64,000 nt of DNA from Tetrahymena elliotti 4EA (Eukaryota; Ciliophora; Oligohymenophorea; Hymenostomatida; Tetrahymenidae), in assembly GCA_000231825.2 (NCBI GenBank), contig JH720311.1, positions 308,329 through 372,328 of the forward strand, read 5' to 3'. The position numbers and the translations under genes were made by a program. The notes below the pieces were generated by a model. The model did no database searches and had not been told where the DNA came from. It saw nothing but the letters and a program-made list of their open reading frames with translations. How positions within the stretch are numbered: position 1 is the first letter of the stretch; each line of letters starts with the position of its first letter. Shown here one piece after another: positions 12,366 to 24,508 of the stretch.

Positions 12366-14361
12366 TATTGAAATATGTGTGTTTGTTTATTTATAAATAT
12401 TATTTTTTGTATTTTCTTTATCCTTAAATAATTGAGGAGATTAAATGATTATAAAAATATTATAATTTTATGTGATACACTCTAAAAGATTTAAAGCTAA
12501 TTTAACAATGTATGATATTTTGATCAATTTATTAGCAATAGTTCTATTCATAAATCCTTTTTAATCTTACACATTTATTGACCAATAGATCTAAAAACAA
12601 AAAACAAACAAATAAATGTAAATTAGAAATTAGAAAGATCTTTTAATTGTTCTAATGGCAAATTTAATGATTTTTTATTAATAATCAAATGTTTCACTCT
12701 CACTTAAAAGATTTAATACTCTACAGAATAAAATTAAGTAATTATTTACATGAGCTGCTACCCTTCTAAATTACAAATTTAGTTGATTTTTCTCACTAAA
12801 ATAAGATGGGTTCATACGTTTCTGATAAAATAGCTACAGATTAATGGTGTATTGAATGCCTAATTTTCCTATTTTATGATTGTTCTCGAATATCATTTAT
12901 ATTAAACATTTTATGAACAGATGTTATTCAAATCTATAAATTTAATTAAATCTTTCTTTCCAAATAACTTTTAGTGCGTATCTTTAATTTTATCCCCAAA
13001 ATAACCTTTTATCAACCTGACGAACTTTTTGTCTTTTATTTTCTTTTTAGCTTGAAAATATAAATAAACTAATGAACACTTCACCATAAATATTCTCTTT
13101 TAAAACTCAAATGCTTTGTTATCAAACTAACTTGTCTATCATCGAGATATCATATTTTACTTTCTTCTTAATAAATAATCAGATTTTTTATTAAGCTGGC
13201 CTATTCATATTGATAAATTATATTTTTGATTAAATTGATAAATCTTTTATCAAATATTATAATTATCTATCTATTTATTTATCCTTGACATTATAATTCA
13301 CTAGTAATTATTTTCATTAATGTAACAATTAATTGTTAGGAAAAATTTATAAATAAAACAAATTCGATAAAATTAATGTTAAAAACTATTTTTAAAATCA
13401 TTTGTTATCAAAAAACCCCTTTTAGTTTAAATCTATCAAATGAATGATCAAAATTTTTCCAAGATTTATAAATATTTAATTAGAAATATTTGTTATATTT
13501 AAAATAGAAACTTATTGATAGATTGATGATAACAAGATAAACTATGATTAGAGATAAAATCTTTAATAAAATACTAAAATTTAAAAAGTTAATTGCTACA
13601 AAATTAAAATTTAGATCGGAAATTTATATTTCTAAATAGTAAAGCTTTTTAATTCTTGGGATTTAATAAAATATTTAACATTCTTAATGTTTAATTATGT
13701 TTATTTGCAAAATTTTTTTTTTAGTTTAATTGTTTAAAGGATCAAAAATAGCAAAATGCTAAAAAAATAAAAGTTTTGTTTGTAAGAAAAGAAATACCTA
13801 AGAGTTTACAACTTTACAATTTAATTTTTTATCATAAGATTGCGTTTTTAGGTATATTTCTATTATTTTTTTATATTGAGAACACAGATTTTTAAATTTC
13901 TTGATTCTAGATTAGTTTTTTTGAAGCTAAAAAAAATAAATTTTTTATTTTGAATTAAATATTCAAAGGAATATCTTAAAGATTTACAACTTCACAATTT
14001 AATTATTCACTATAAAGTTATTTATGTATTTATTGCTAATTTTTTTTGTATTGAATAAAAAGATGGATTATCATTTATTTAAATTCAATATTTTTTCTTT
14101 TATTTTGAGGTATGAGGTAGAAGATATTTTAAATTTTGATTTATCATGAAATGAAAAAAGAAATATCAATTCATTTATTTTTGTTACAAAAACGCTCCAT
14201 TTTGTTTTTTTTTTCATTTTTGGCTCAAAATTGATGGTTTTTAAAAATATAAAAATTTGAAAATAATAATTCTATTTGGTTAATTAATTAGATAATTAAA
14301 ATTAACAACATTTTGTTTGATATTGCTTTTTGATAATTAATTAAGTTTATTTTAAGAAGAG
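12366..14361. other. Intergenic spacer between divergent genes
   Basis: About 2 kb separates the oxidase start (minus) from the start of the next plus-strand gene, so it should hold two promoters. The sequence is extremely A+T rich with T-runs. I see no open frame with coding character, tRNA or repeat. Confidence 0.6.
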
Positions 14362-15960
14362 ATGGAGGAAGATATTCAATTTTAAGAAGAAGAATCAGAA
14401 TACATATCAATAAGCTAACTACGGAAATCATTCTTAGAATCTGATTAGAATATTCAAAGTGTTCTCAAAGATATAAGTTAAATTTATTAGAAGAGTTCTG
14501 ATTCTTAGATTAAGTCTGAGATAAGAAGTATTTTAAAATAGTAATTGAGCAAACATTCTGTAAACTTATAATAAAGTTTATCTAATTTATCATTTTCTCT
14601 TGATGAGGAAAAGATTGAAGGATCTCAGGAGGAATAAGAAGAACAAAAATAGAATTATAAAAATGATCAAAATTAAAGATAATCAGTCTTATTATAATAA
14701 AATTTAGTTTAATTTAGAAATAGTAATGATTAATTGAATAATGTCAGTTCTGTACGAATGAGTGACAAAAGCGTAAATAACTTTTAGCCCAATTTTTATA
14801 GAGATTTAAACAACATATAATTCAGTAGAGAACTTAACTATTTTCATAATCCATAAATAAGTAATGAAAGATAAATTTTAGATTTATTTAAAGAGTCTAA
14901 AGTTCAAATAGAAAATGACGTGGATACTTTATAATTTACAGATAAGCCTAGTCAATTAATTATTAATGATGAGGTTTATCAAAGACGCTAATCAGAAAAG
15001 AAAAAAAATAATTTAAATTACAATTAAGATTAATCTAATTGCTCAAGTTTCATTAGAGATGGAGAAGAATAAGATTTAGTTGATTAAGGTTAAATAAATG
15101 TATTAAATAGATAAAATGAAAATCAAATGATAGAAAATATTTCAATTACTGATGATAATAATTAAAATATATCTCTGGTTAAAAATAGCAACAGAAGCAG
15201 CAGCTAACTTTCTTAAAATAACTCGAAAGAAATTTAAATTTAAAATAACAATTAGGATGATTAAGGATAAAATATAGAAGGAAAATAGCTTCTTAAGCAA
15301 AAGAAAAATCTTCAAAGAAAAAATAGAAATAATTTTTTTAATTTTATAATAAATAATAAAAAATCAATATTGATTTTGATCTCTGTAATTGCAATTGCTT
15401 TAGCAGTGTTGATGGCTTTAAAGCCTAACCTTATGCTCTAAAAATATTTTGATCTTTTTAAAGAAAATTTCTAATCAATTTAAATCAGAGAACTAAAAGC
15501 AAGTTTACAAACATAAGTGAATTATTCCTAAAAATTAGAGCAGCAGATAAAAGATATCTCAGAAAAAATGGAATCTTAGGAGAGAGAATTTGATTCAATT
15601 ATTTCAAAATTGAAAGAGGAATTGAAATATTAAAAAGAATTACAATAAATTACATTAACTTAAAAAGAAATTGAATTATAAAATTAAATAAGAAATTTGG
15701 AATAAGAGAAACAACAAATAAAATAGTTATTAAAAATCTAACAAGAACAACATAATCTAAATGTAAATAATCTTTAATAGTCACTGCAAGCCAGCTTGTA
15801 AAAACAAGAAGCACTCTAATAATCAAATAATTTAATCAAATAAGAAAAAAGTAATCTGCAATAGGAATTAAATGAAGTAAATTCTAAATATGACCAACTT
15901 AAAGAATTATATGATAATCTATAACAAGTTCTTGAGCTATTCAAAAAAACATCTTTATGA
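14362..15960 (+). CDS. Single-pass membrane protein with N/Q/S-rich N-terminus and coiled-coil C-terminus, function unknown
   Basis: One uninterrupted 532-codon frame from ATG 14362 to TGA 15958-15960, using TAA/TAG as Gln throughout. Residues 1 to about 330 are acidic and rich in Asn, Gln and Ser. A basic patch (KQKKNLQRKNRNN) precedes one hydrophobic helix at about 335-355 (ILILISVIAIALAVLMAL). The remaining 175 residues are Glu/Gln/Lys rich with heptad-like spacing, predicting a coiled coil. With no signal peptide and positive charge before the helix, an N-in, C-out (type II) orientation is likely. I recognise no catalytic domain. The layout (disordered nucleoplasmic-type head, single helix, coiled coil) resembles nuclear-envelope or ER tethers, but that is only analogy. 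No introns were needed, unusual for this window. Confidence 0.8.
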
Positions 15961-17826
15961 ATTAAATTCAATTAATTAGTTAAACAAATATTTAATAAAA
16001 TACTCTATATAAAACAATGTTCAATTTATTTTCTACTCTTCTATTTACATTTATTATTTCAAAAAATCTATTATTAGTCTCAAATTTATTTTTCTTGCAA
16101 ATAAAAAACTACCAAACAATAATAGGAAAATTTATCTTCATTATCTTTTTTAAAATTTGAAAATTTTATTTCTTCATTTTAAATTAATTTCTTTTCTTTG
16201 AAGAAAGATGTTACAAAATTAAATTATTTTCAATCAAGTTTTATTTAAATTTAAAAAAAGATTTCTTTAAATAGAAGCTGATGAAAATATTTTACTTTCA
16301 TTTTTATTTGATATTTTGATTTACTTTTTAAATAATTAATTATTAAATTTATATCTCATGCTTTTTTACAGTTAAAAATTTTCAATTTTAATCATGATAC
16401 AAGCTTAATATTTCTAGACTATGAATAAAGCTGATTATTTTTTCTTCACAAAATAGTTCAAAATTAATAAATAAAAAATGTTTACATTATTTGCTCATGA
16501 CAAAATTTAATTAAGAGAGAATTGTAAAAATGTTAATTTTGAATTGTAAAATATCTATAAAATTAATCAATATTCCACTCCCCATAATAAATCTTTTAAT
16601 TTTTATTTATTCAATTTCTTTTTAAATTTCTATGAATTTAACTTTACGAGAATGATCAAAGTTAACTTTTAAAATTGGTTGGGGGGGAGTTTAGTAAGTG
16701 AGTGAAATTTAGTTATGTATTGCTTATGCTTGGGTAATATTATGTTTATTGTGCTTTTTTGCTTTATTTTGTTTTTAATTTTTTTGCTTTTTGGTTTGTT
16801 TATTTATTTGCTTTTATTAATTGAATATCTTTTTAATTCTTTTATAATTCTTTTGTTAATTTTCTTTTTTTCTTCTTTCTTTTTTTAAATCTTTATTTTT
16901 TCTTTTTGGTTATCTTTTTATTTAAAAATCAATGATCTGAACTGAGAGTTATCGTTATCAAGTTATCACCATCATTAGAATATGTGTCATCTTCTTATTT
17001 ATTGCTAATTTGGTTTTAAAAAATACTAATTATATATTAAGAAGGCTAAGAGAGAGTTTTTCTTTTTCAGAATTGTATTGGTGTTTTTTTGTTTTGACAG
17101 GCTTGGACAAGCAATGAATACTTGCTATTTATAAAAAAATAGGAAGTAACCATTCTTGGGGGCTCAGTTTTCTTCTATTTAATAGCTTTTCTGCAGTTTG
17201 AAATGAATTTTCTTTGGATTTTAAAAACTTATTTGTTTATTAAGGGAAATAATTAGTCTCTGATCTGAATTGTCAAATAGCCTTTAAATCAATTCTAGAA
17301 AATGAGTCTAAAATATTTCATTAGTGGATTTAAAAACTTAATTTGTTCATTCTATTAGTATTGAATAGCATGAACAGTAACTGCTCATATGCTTTAAATA
17401 GCTGAAACGAGTTGTCCCATCAAACAGAATTGAACATATGTCAATTCTTTTGATTCCATATCCTTTTTTTTAATTTTAAAGGATATTTTTTCTTTGTATT
17501 TAATTTGATTTCAATTAATTATATTTTTCCCCTCTCTTTTGGAATCATTAAAAAAAATAAAAAACAAACAAATTTAAAGTTGCTTGATTGATTAATATAT
17601 TAATTAATAGTTGAATTTCTCAAATAAATAAATAACCAGAAAACAAATAGCATAAGATTATATTAAAGTAAACAAACATATTTATTAAGCAAATACATTT
17701 TATAATGAACTGATTAATTATTAAAATAATTTCTTTTTTGAGATTTATTTGCAAAGATTTATTGAGAAATAGAATGGATGTTTATATACAAATTCAATAG
17801 TTATTTATATTCATTTTTTTATAATT
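15961..17826. other. Convergent intergenic region with a more complex patch
   Basis: Lies between the 3' ends of two convergent genes. Most is A+T rich. From about 16675 to 17460 the base composition is less biased, with a run of eight G near 16681. It includes two related stretches, one near 17217 and one near 17325, sharing GGATTT-T-AAAAACTTA. No frame with coding character is seen on either strand. It could be a non-coding RNA or a decayed gene; I cannot decide. Confidence 0.4.
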
Positions 17827-18199
17827 TCATTGCTTTTAAAATTTTTAAAACTCTGAGTTCAATGTGCTAAGAAGCTTTTCTGTGTTATTTTTAAGCTATT
17901 TATTGATATTATTTTAAACAACCTAAAAAAATCTTTTATAAGTAAGTAGTAATTACCTTATCATAGGCTTGCTCTGAATGCGATATCATTTAATCATACT
18001 TATCTACTGCTTATTATTTCTCATTGACAAGCTTTGTTAAATAATCTCTTTCCTTTTACATATTCATTAATTCCATTTCCATCTCATTTAGTTCTCTTTC
18101 TTCATTAAATATTTCATTTTATAAGGCATCTCTTTATTGCTAAATAACTATTATATTATCTTCTAGCTTTTTTAATGTAATATCTTCTAAGTTAGCCAT
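17827..18199 (-). CDS. SSNA1/NA14/DIP13-like microtubule coiled-coil protein
   Basis: Short coiled-coil protein of the SSNA1 (NA14) / DIP13 family, which binds microtubules at basal bodies, axonemes and centrosomes and can promote microtubule branching or nucleation. Two exons (18199-17957 and 17895-17827) separated by a 61-bp GT..AG intron give 103 residues, close to the roughly 110-120 residues usual for the family. Residues 1 to about 85 are a continuous Glu/Lys/Leu coiled coil. The conserved C-terminal signature appears as SEQAYDK, then across the splice junction KNNTEKLLSTL, matching the family's ENSQ-LL pattern. An alternative acceptor at 17923 would leave a 34-bp intron and break that match, so I prefer the downstream acceptor. 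Identification rests on this motif and on length; a generic coiled coil is the alternative. Confidence 0.7.
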
Positions 18200-18924
18200 T
18201 TATCAATTAAATTCTCAGATTAACCTTGATATTTTTATTATAGCTTTTGTGTTTAAATTAATTAATAAATATTTCTAAAATTCAAATTATCTAACTAATC
18301 AACTAACAAGCAAAATAACAAGCAAACAAATAAATAAATAACTTTTTATTTATCAAATATCAAATGTTATCTTTTCAAATTAATTAATCATCTACAGAAA
18401 TCTTATTCTATCTTTTCAAAAATAATTTATACAAAATCATTCTTTTTAAAATTTATATAGGGGGAAATAATTCTATAAAAACTTAATATTTCAGAATAAA
18501 ATTATTTAAAAAAATATTTTTTATTATCAAATTTCATTTAATATTTTTAAAAAACTCCCCCCTGCTAAATAAAATAAAGTGACTATTTAACATTGAACAT
18601 AATCTTAAGAGAATAATTTTTATTTTTGATAGAAATTTAATAATATCCTACTAATTTAGAATATGGGTACATACATAATCTTTTTAATAATGTTAGATTG
18701 TTTGAATCTTTCAAAAAGTTCTATACTTTGAAATAAAAAGCAACGAGGAATAAATTTGTAAAAATCATGATATTTTAAAAGAAAAACAAGAGAAAAATAT
18801 ATATTATATTATATTATACATGATGAAAGGTGGAAATTATGATTTACAAGATATTTTATAATAATTATGTTTAATTATGGAGCAGCAGCAGATAGGTAAT
18901 AATTATAAGCTAATTAATTTAATT
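18200..18924. other. Intergenic spacer
   Basis: A 725-bp spacer between the SSNA1-like start and the TGA of the next minus-strand gene. It includes a short run of AACAAGCAAA-type repeats near 18305. A small standard-code frame from 18877 on the plus strand overlaps the antisense end of the neighbouring gene and is a shadow. Confidence 0.55.
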
Positions 18925-20386
18925 TCAATCATCAAAGTCATTGTGTACTTCTTCATCGAAGATATTATTTACTCTTTTTTTTGTTTCGTTATTTCCTTTG
19001 ATATTGTTGAAACTCTATTGAGATCCTTAAGTGTTCTAATTAGGATTCTTTTATGTAAAGTTAGGATTAGCTGATGGTCTGTTCATATCAGAAGCATATT
19101 AATTGTGTTTATTTTTTTAAGTTGCATAGTTGTCTTCCATATCATCCATAGAGTCATCTTGATCAAATCTTTGAAGTTCGTCATCTTCTTTAATTTATTC
19201 TTTATGCTTATACAATTGTTATTAGGTTGGTTGGTTTATCTTTTAAGTGGCAGCTAATTCTCTATTTTCGGAAGGTTAGCTAGAGTTTAATGATTAGTTT
19301 GGTTTATTGTAAATATCTTATTTAGCATATTATGGGGCAACTAATTATTAAGCAATATCTTATTTGACATGTTGCTATTGAATATTTTATTTAGCCTAAA
19401 CAATGTCTTATTTAAGTTCCTCTTTAGTGATTTCTTCCTCTAATTCTCTTTGCTTTTATTCCAATCTGATCAATTCGTTATTTTTGCTCAAAATAATAGG
19501 AGCATGATTCTTAACATTGAAAATCTTAGCTTCCAAAGAATAATTGTTATTTGACAAAACATTTTTAAGTTGAACAGCGCTTTTTATTAAAATAAATCAT
19601 ATTTTGAATGAAGAAACAAAGAAGTTAATGAATTAATTACACTTAAGGTCTGAAATTTCTAAGATAATTATCAATTACTGTCTTTGTTTGTCTCAAGTTT
19701 TCATCAGCAACGTAAACCTTAGCAATCCTATTTAAATAAATATTATTTTTAGAAATTATTTTAGATTCAAAAAGAAGAATAAAGATCTCTCTTTCTTTCT
19801 TTATACATGAATGAAAATTTGATAAAAATTTTTACAAACAACAAACTTAGATAAAAATAAATTTATTTATGAATGAAAGAAAGAAATTTGATTATTACTC
19901 TCTATGGAACCTTTCGACATGGCTTCTCATATCGTTTTAGAAGACGGCATTTCTTTTTTGCATATCCTTTCTATATAATAAATAGATTTTTTGAATTCTA
20001 GTTGCTTAAAAAAGAAGCTTTTGATTACTTGTGGTTTGTTAAGTATTCTAATGTTTTTGTTGCTTTCCTATTAATTAATTCCATAATTATTTAATTATTT
20101 CCACTTTTAACATCAATTTTATTTACTGAATCACCAAATGACGCTCTTCTTCCTACAATTTGTTTCTTTTTTCTATTCTTTCTCTGACAATCCTATCCTT
20201 CTCCTACCTTTTTTAATTATTTAAGTTAATTTGAAAGCCATAATTTGAATTGATAATCTTTGTTGCTGTTAGTTATGCTTTCAAAAAACTAAAAACTAAA
20301 TCAAAAATATTTTACAAATCTTAGATATATCTCTGATCAATCTCAGGCACATTCTTATATGAATTAATGAGAGGTTTTTTATACAT
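18925..20386 (-). CDS. Uncharacterised coiled-coil protein with glutamine-rich, acidic C-terminus
   Basis: Exons 20386-19899, 19727-19641 and 19579-18925 total 410 codons including TGA, with phases closing at both introns (171 and 61 bp). The N-terminus begins MYKKPLINSYKNVPEIDQRY. Residues about 60-165 are a basic/acidic helix (EKDRIVRERIEKRNKL) continuing through RKDMQKRNAVFQ and MRSHVERF into exon 2 (IAKVYVADENLRQ). Exon 3 has a helix around ELIRLEQKQRELEEEI and then a Gln/Asn-rich, acidic tail ending IFDEEVHNDFDD. No catalytic motif is visible. The coiled-coil build suggests a structural or ciliary role, but nothing in the sequence proves it. The start is the only ATG that keeps the long first exon. 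Confidence 0.75.
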
Positions 20387-21305
20387 TTTTGCTTTAATCT
20401 TAATTATTAACTTGTCTGAAACTATTAATCTCCCTTTACTTAATATGGTTTATTTGTATTTGTTTGATAGGATTTTATTTAATATCAAATACTGCAGAAA
20501 TTTAAAATAAAAATATTTGAAACAAAAGCAATCAATCAATCAAATAAACAAGCAAAAAAATCAATCAAACCAACAAACAAACAAGGCATTCAGATTTGCA
20601 TGCAATTTTAAATTTTACTTCAAAATTCTTTCATTTTAATTTCATAAAGCTCAAATTTAATTATTTTACTGTCATTCATTAATTGATTAACATTATTCAT
20701 CAATTGTAAACACATATTGACTGCTAGCTATTCTGTTTGTTTTATTGATTTTGATTCTCACTTGACAAATCTTTTTCAATGCTGATTTTTTTAAGCCATT
20801 CTGATAAATTAAAACAAAAAACCAAAAATTAAAGAAAATCAAAATATAAAAATATTGAATTTCTACTAACTAACTGTGGAAATCAATTAAGAAAAATGTA
20901 ATTAATTACATTTTCGAATTGAATTGAATTTGATGTGACTTGGAAATCTTTGTTAAATTAACGAATATAAATTATAAAATTCATTTTTAATTCAAACATT
21001 TTTTGAATTTAAAACAAAAAATGTAGATTTTTTTAGTTTAATATTTCTTAATAAAAATTAAATTTATTTTATGAAAGGAAGAGAAAGAGTAATGAAAGAA
21101 AGGGTGCAAAAAAATAATAATTTTTTAATTAAAGGTATAATTCATATTTAATTTTCTAGACCAACCACATTCTTGTTTGTTTCTTTCTAAAAATTCTAAT
21201 CAATATTGTGCGGAAAAATATTAATTAAATATAAATTTGAAAAGAAAAGTTAAAAGAATCAAAAATAGATATTATATTATATTTATTACATTAATTATAA
21301 ATATT
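20387..21305. other. Intergenic spacer between divergent genes
   Basis: Should contain the promoters of both flanking genes. It is A+T rich with AATCAATC/AAACAAAC-type simple repeats near 20530-20590. No coding frame or RNA gene is seen. Confidence 0.55.
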
Positions 21306-23428
21306 ATGTCCTTTCAAAAATAGCTAAGCACGCCCAGACTTTAGATTGACACATTTATGGGCAGATAAAAATTTTCAAAGGAAGATAACTTTTCTCCGAG
21401 ACATTTAATTTTTAAGGATGTTAAGCAATAAAGTTAGGCAACCTCTTTATATTAAACTCCTAGAACTGATTTATTGGTTGGATTATTTTCATCATTTTAG
21501 GTTCATTAAAACTAACAAATAAAATTATTTAGATTGACGAAATGGAAGCACATGAATATCCTTCATCATATAGATTAGACTTCAAATTAAAAGCATAAAA
21601 AATTCCTAATAAGGAATTTGCTAAGATAGACAATATAATATTTGATAATCAGAAGATTTCAAGCGAAGTAGCTTCTTGCAAGATTTAGATTACCAAAATA
21701 GATTCAATGAAAGTTGATTTTTCCATCAAAATTGCTTTGATAAAAGGAATTAAGTAATTTAGAAATTTTTAAAAAGATTTTGTTGAAAAATAATCTAAAA
21801 TATAAAGGGAGAAACTATAAAATGTCCTTGAAGAGCAATAAAAAATGAAAGGAAATAGCAAGAAATAATAATAGCAGGAACCAAAACAAAAGGTTACTTT
21901 TTCTTTTAGTTGATTATTTTTATCAAAAATAATTAAAAATACATAAAATAATTATTTATTTTGATGATAAGATAAGTAAGATTATTTATTTTTAATAGAT
22001 TACTAAAATGTAAAAAACAAATAGAAACTCTGTAGTAATCCAGCACAACAGCTTTCATAGTGAGAGAAACGAAAACGTAAATAATGAATTAAAAAATTAG
22101 TTTATGATAATATACATGATTATAAAATTAATGACTTTTATATTGAGTCAGTAGACTTTTTAATAATTCTATTTAGCAAATATATTTTTATTAAAATAAA
22201 GTATAGCTTTTCAAACATTTTATACTCTAAAAAAACACCAGTTTCATAAATTCCTTATTGCTCTAATGAAAAAAGTGGATTAAAGTTTGGGTTTAATGAC
22301 GGTTAGTTTACATGTTTCAACTCAAAAGGATTCAGACTATCAACTATTAATAATTTAATTTAAGATTATTTAAAATATAGATAAAACTACAATTCAAGTA
22401 AGAAAATCTCTTTATAATTGATACATTTTTAATTTCTTATTTTAAATTTAATAGAAAAAATGGTTAGCTATGACAAATTTGAAGAAACAGAAGCTTATTA
22501 GCATATAAACAAAAAACATTATTAAAATAGCTTTATTACAATTACTCCCTTCTCATATAACGATGGAGAAGAGGAAGAAATAGACAGCAGATAAGACAGT
22601 CTGCATTGTAGTGAAAACATCCTTGAATCTCCATATACTTCTTATAATAAAAAATAAAAAGATTTCAAATTAGATAGATACAGATAATTTATAATACAAT
22701 TCCATTCAGATACAAAAGAGATGATTAGTATATTCAACTAGCTCAAATCAATTCAAAGCTTTATTGAATCATAAATCATCTTCTCTGAAAAAGAGCTTTC
22801 TAATAACTAAAAAATACTTTAAGTAAAATAATATTTATTAGGATATTTCATTTATTTATTTATAATGAACTAATAGGATCTTTTGTATGAAGATAACTAG
22901 AAATAAGCATATGTCTTGTAACTTTAAATAGTCAACTAGCAGATTTAAGAAAAAGAAAAGATATAAAAATATCTTATTAAAAAATAAAGATAGGTCAGCT
23001 TTATGGATTTACCTGAGAGTCCAAAAGATGAACCAAGACTTAAAAACTAGTATTATTAATAGCCAACTTCTACATCTATGTCAACATAAATCTCTTATTA
23101 ACATTAAATGACATAAAGTGCTAGATTACATTAATAAGATAAAATTCATAACCAAAATAAATATTTTAATCAAAGTTTCAATATCAATAACTACCCTAGC
23201 TAAGAAAATGTTTATAATCTGGCCAGGCTGTCTCCTAAAAATGGGTTTATATCCTAAGCATCATATCATAAATAATTAAAAAGTAAATCTAAAAGCGAGA
23301 CTGTCAACTTACTTTAAAATAAATTTGGCAGTGCTCCATTCAAAATGCAAATAAATAATAATTAATACAGTTAAAATGGTTAATACTACTAACACAGACA
23401 TTATCCTTTAGTTTCTTAGTTTAATTGA
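21306..23428 (+). CDS. Uncharacterised Q/N-rich multi-exon protein
   Basis: Exons: 21306 to about 21476 (or 21500), 21533-21892, 21999-22076, 22202-22397, 22455-22822, 22877-23428 (TGA). All junctions from exon 2 onward close in phase. Exon 1 starts MSFQKQLSTPRLQID, and its donor is the uncertain point; both candidates are phase 0. The protein is about 575-582 residues. Exon 2 contains a charged helical stretch with many Gln encoded by TAA/TAG. Exon 4 carries a more globular segment (SGLKFGFNDGQFTCFNSKGF), exon 5 is mixed, and the last exon is a Gln/Asn/Ser/Tyr-rich tail. I recognise no family and see no membrane helix or signal peptide. The globular part spanning exons 4-5 is the best place to look for homology. 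Confidence 0.75.
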
Positions 23429-24508
23429 AATTTTAACCAAGCTTTCTATTTATTTAAATAAAACTTAAAATCATAGCCAAATAAATAAACAAACAAACAA
23501 AAAATATTTCAAAAAACAACCAAAAGATCAATGAGCTTTTTGGTATTTCAAATCAATGTAAATAATAATCAAATAAAATTATCAAAAATTTTAATTAAAA
23601 AATAATATACTAAAATTTTTAGTTCATAAATGTTATTTTTACATAAAATTTTATGTATTCAATAATAAATACTTTAACTGTTCTTTAAATATCTACATTA
23701 AATTATATTTTTTTTATTTTTATCTTGAAATTTATAAAACTTTATTATTATTTGTTTCTAAAAAATTCACCTCTAATTCATCCCTCCCGAAAAAAGAAAT
23801 AAATATTTAAAAGAGCTCAAAATAAAATAAATTCTAAAATAAAATACATTTGCAAGAATATTTAAAAATATTCTAAAAATTTGATAAATTATTATGAATT
23901 TAATCAATTTATTTTCAATAATTTATGACTGATATTGGCATAAATTTAATTGTGCTCTACTTTAAATTAAGAATGTTTTTTTTTTTCAATTTTAAATTTA
24001 AGATAAGTTGATAAATTTTGATTTATGTTCATAATTTTATTAATGCTTTCTAATAAATATCAAAATATTAATTAAAATATTTAGAATATATTCTTAAAAA
24101 TGATCTCTCAAAATGTTGAAAAATATTTTTTTAGAAATTCGTATTTTATCATATTGAAGCTATTTTAGTTCTTTATGAAATATATTGCATCAACAAAAGG
24201 TAAAAGTAGATCTTATAAATTTTATTTTTTTGGTCTTTATCAAATGAATAAGAAAGATTTTAAAAATTAAATGAGTAAGATTCATTACAATAGAATGCAT
24301 TGATAATAATATATATAAACAAATAAATTTAATTTTAGTAGTAGTAGTAGAAATTTTACTGTTAGTTTTCTTATTATTGCTATTTTTTAATAATTTTTGT
24401 ATGGAGAAGAATTATTGTGAATTGTTTGTTTGTTTTATGCAATCAAAATAAAAACAAACAATATTGATTAACCTTTTAAATGTTTAGTGAATTTTTGTAG
24501 TTTTACTC
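23429..24508. other. Convergent intergenic spacer
   Basis: Between two convergent gene ends. A+T rich, with a short AGT microsatellite near 24338. No gene or RNA is recognised. Confidence 0.55.

Noticed and set aside
19215..19240. Stretch GGTTGGTTTA resembling part of the Tetrahymena chromosome breakage sequence
   Set aside because: Only a 10-base match and it lies inside a coding exon; no full 15-base element.
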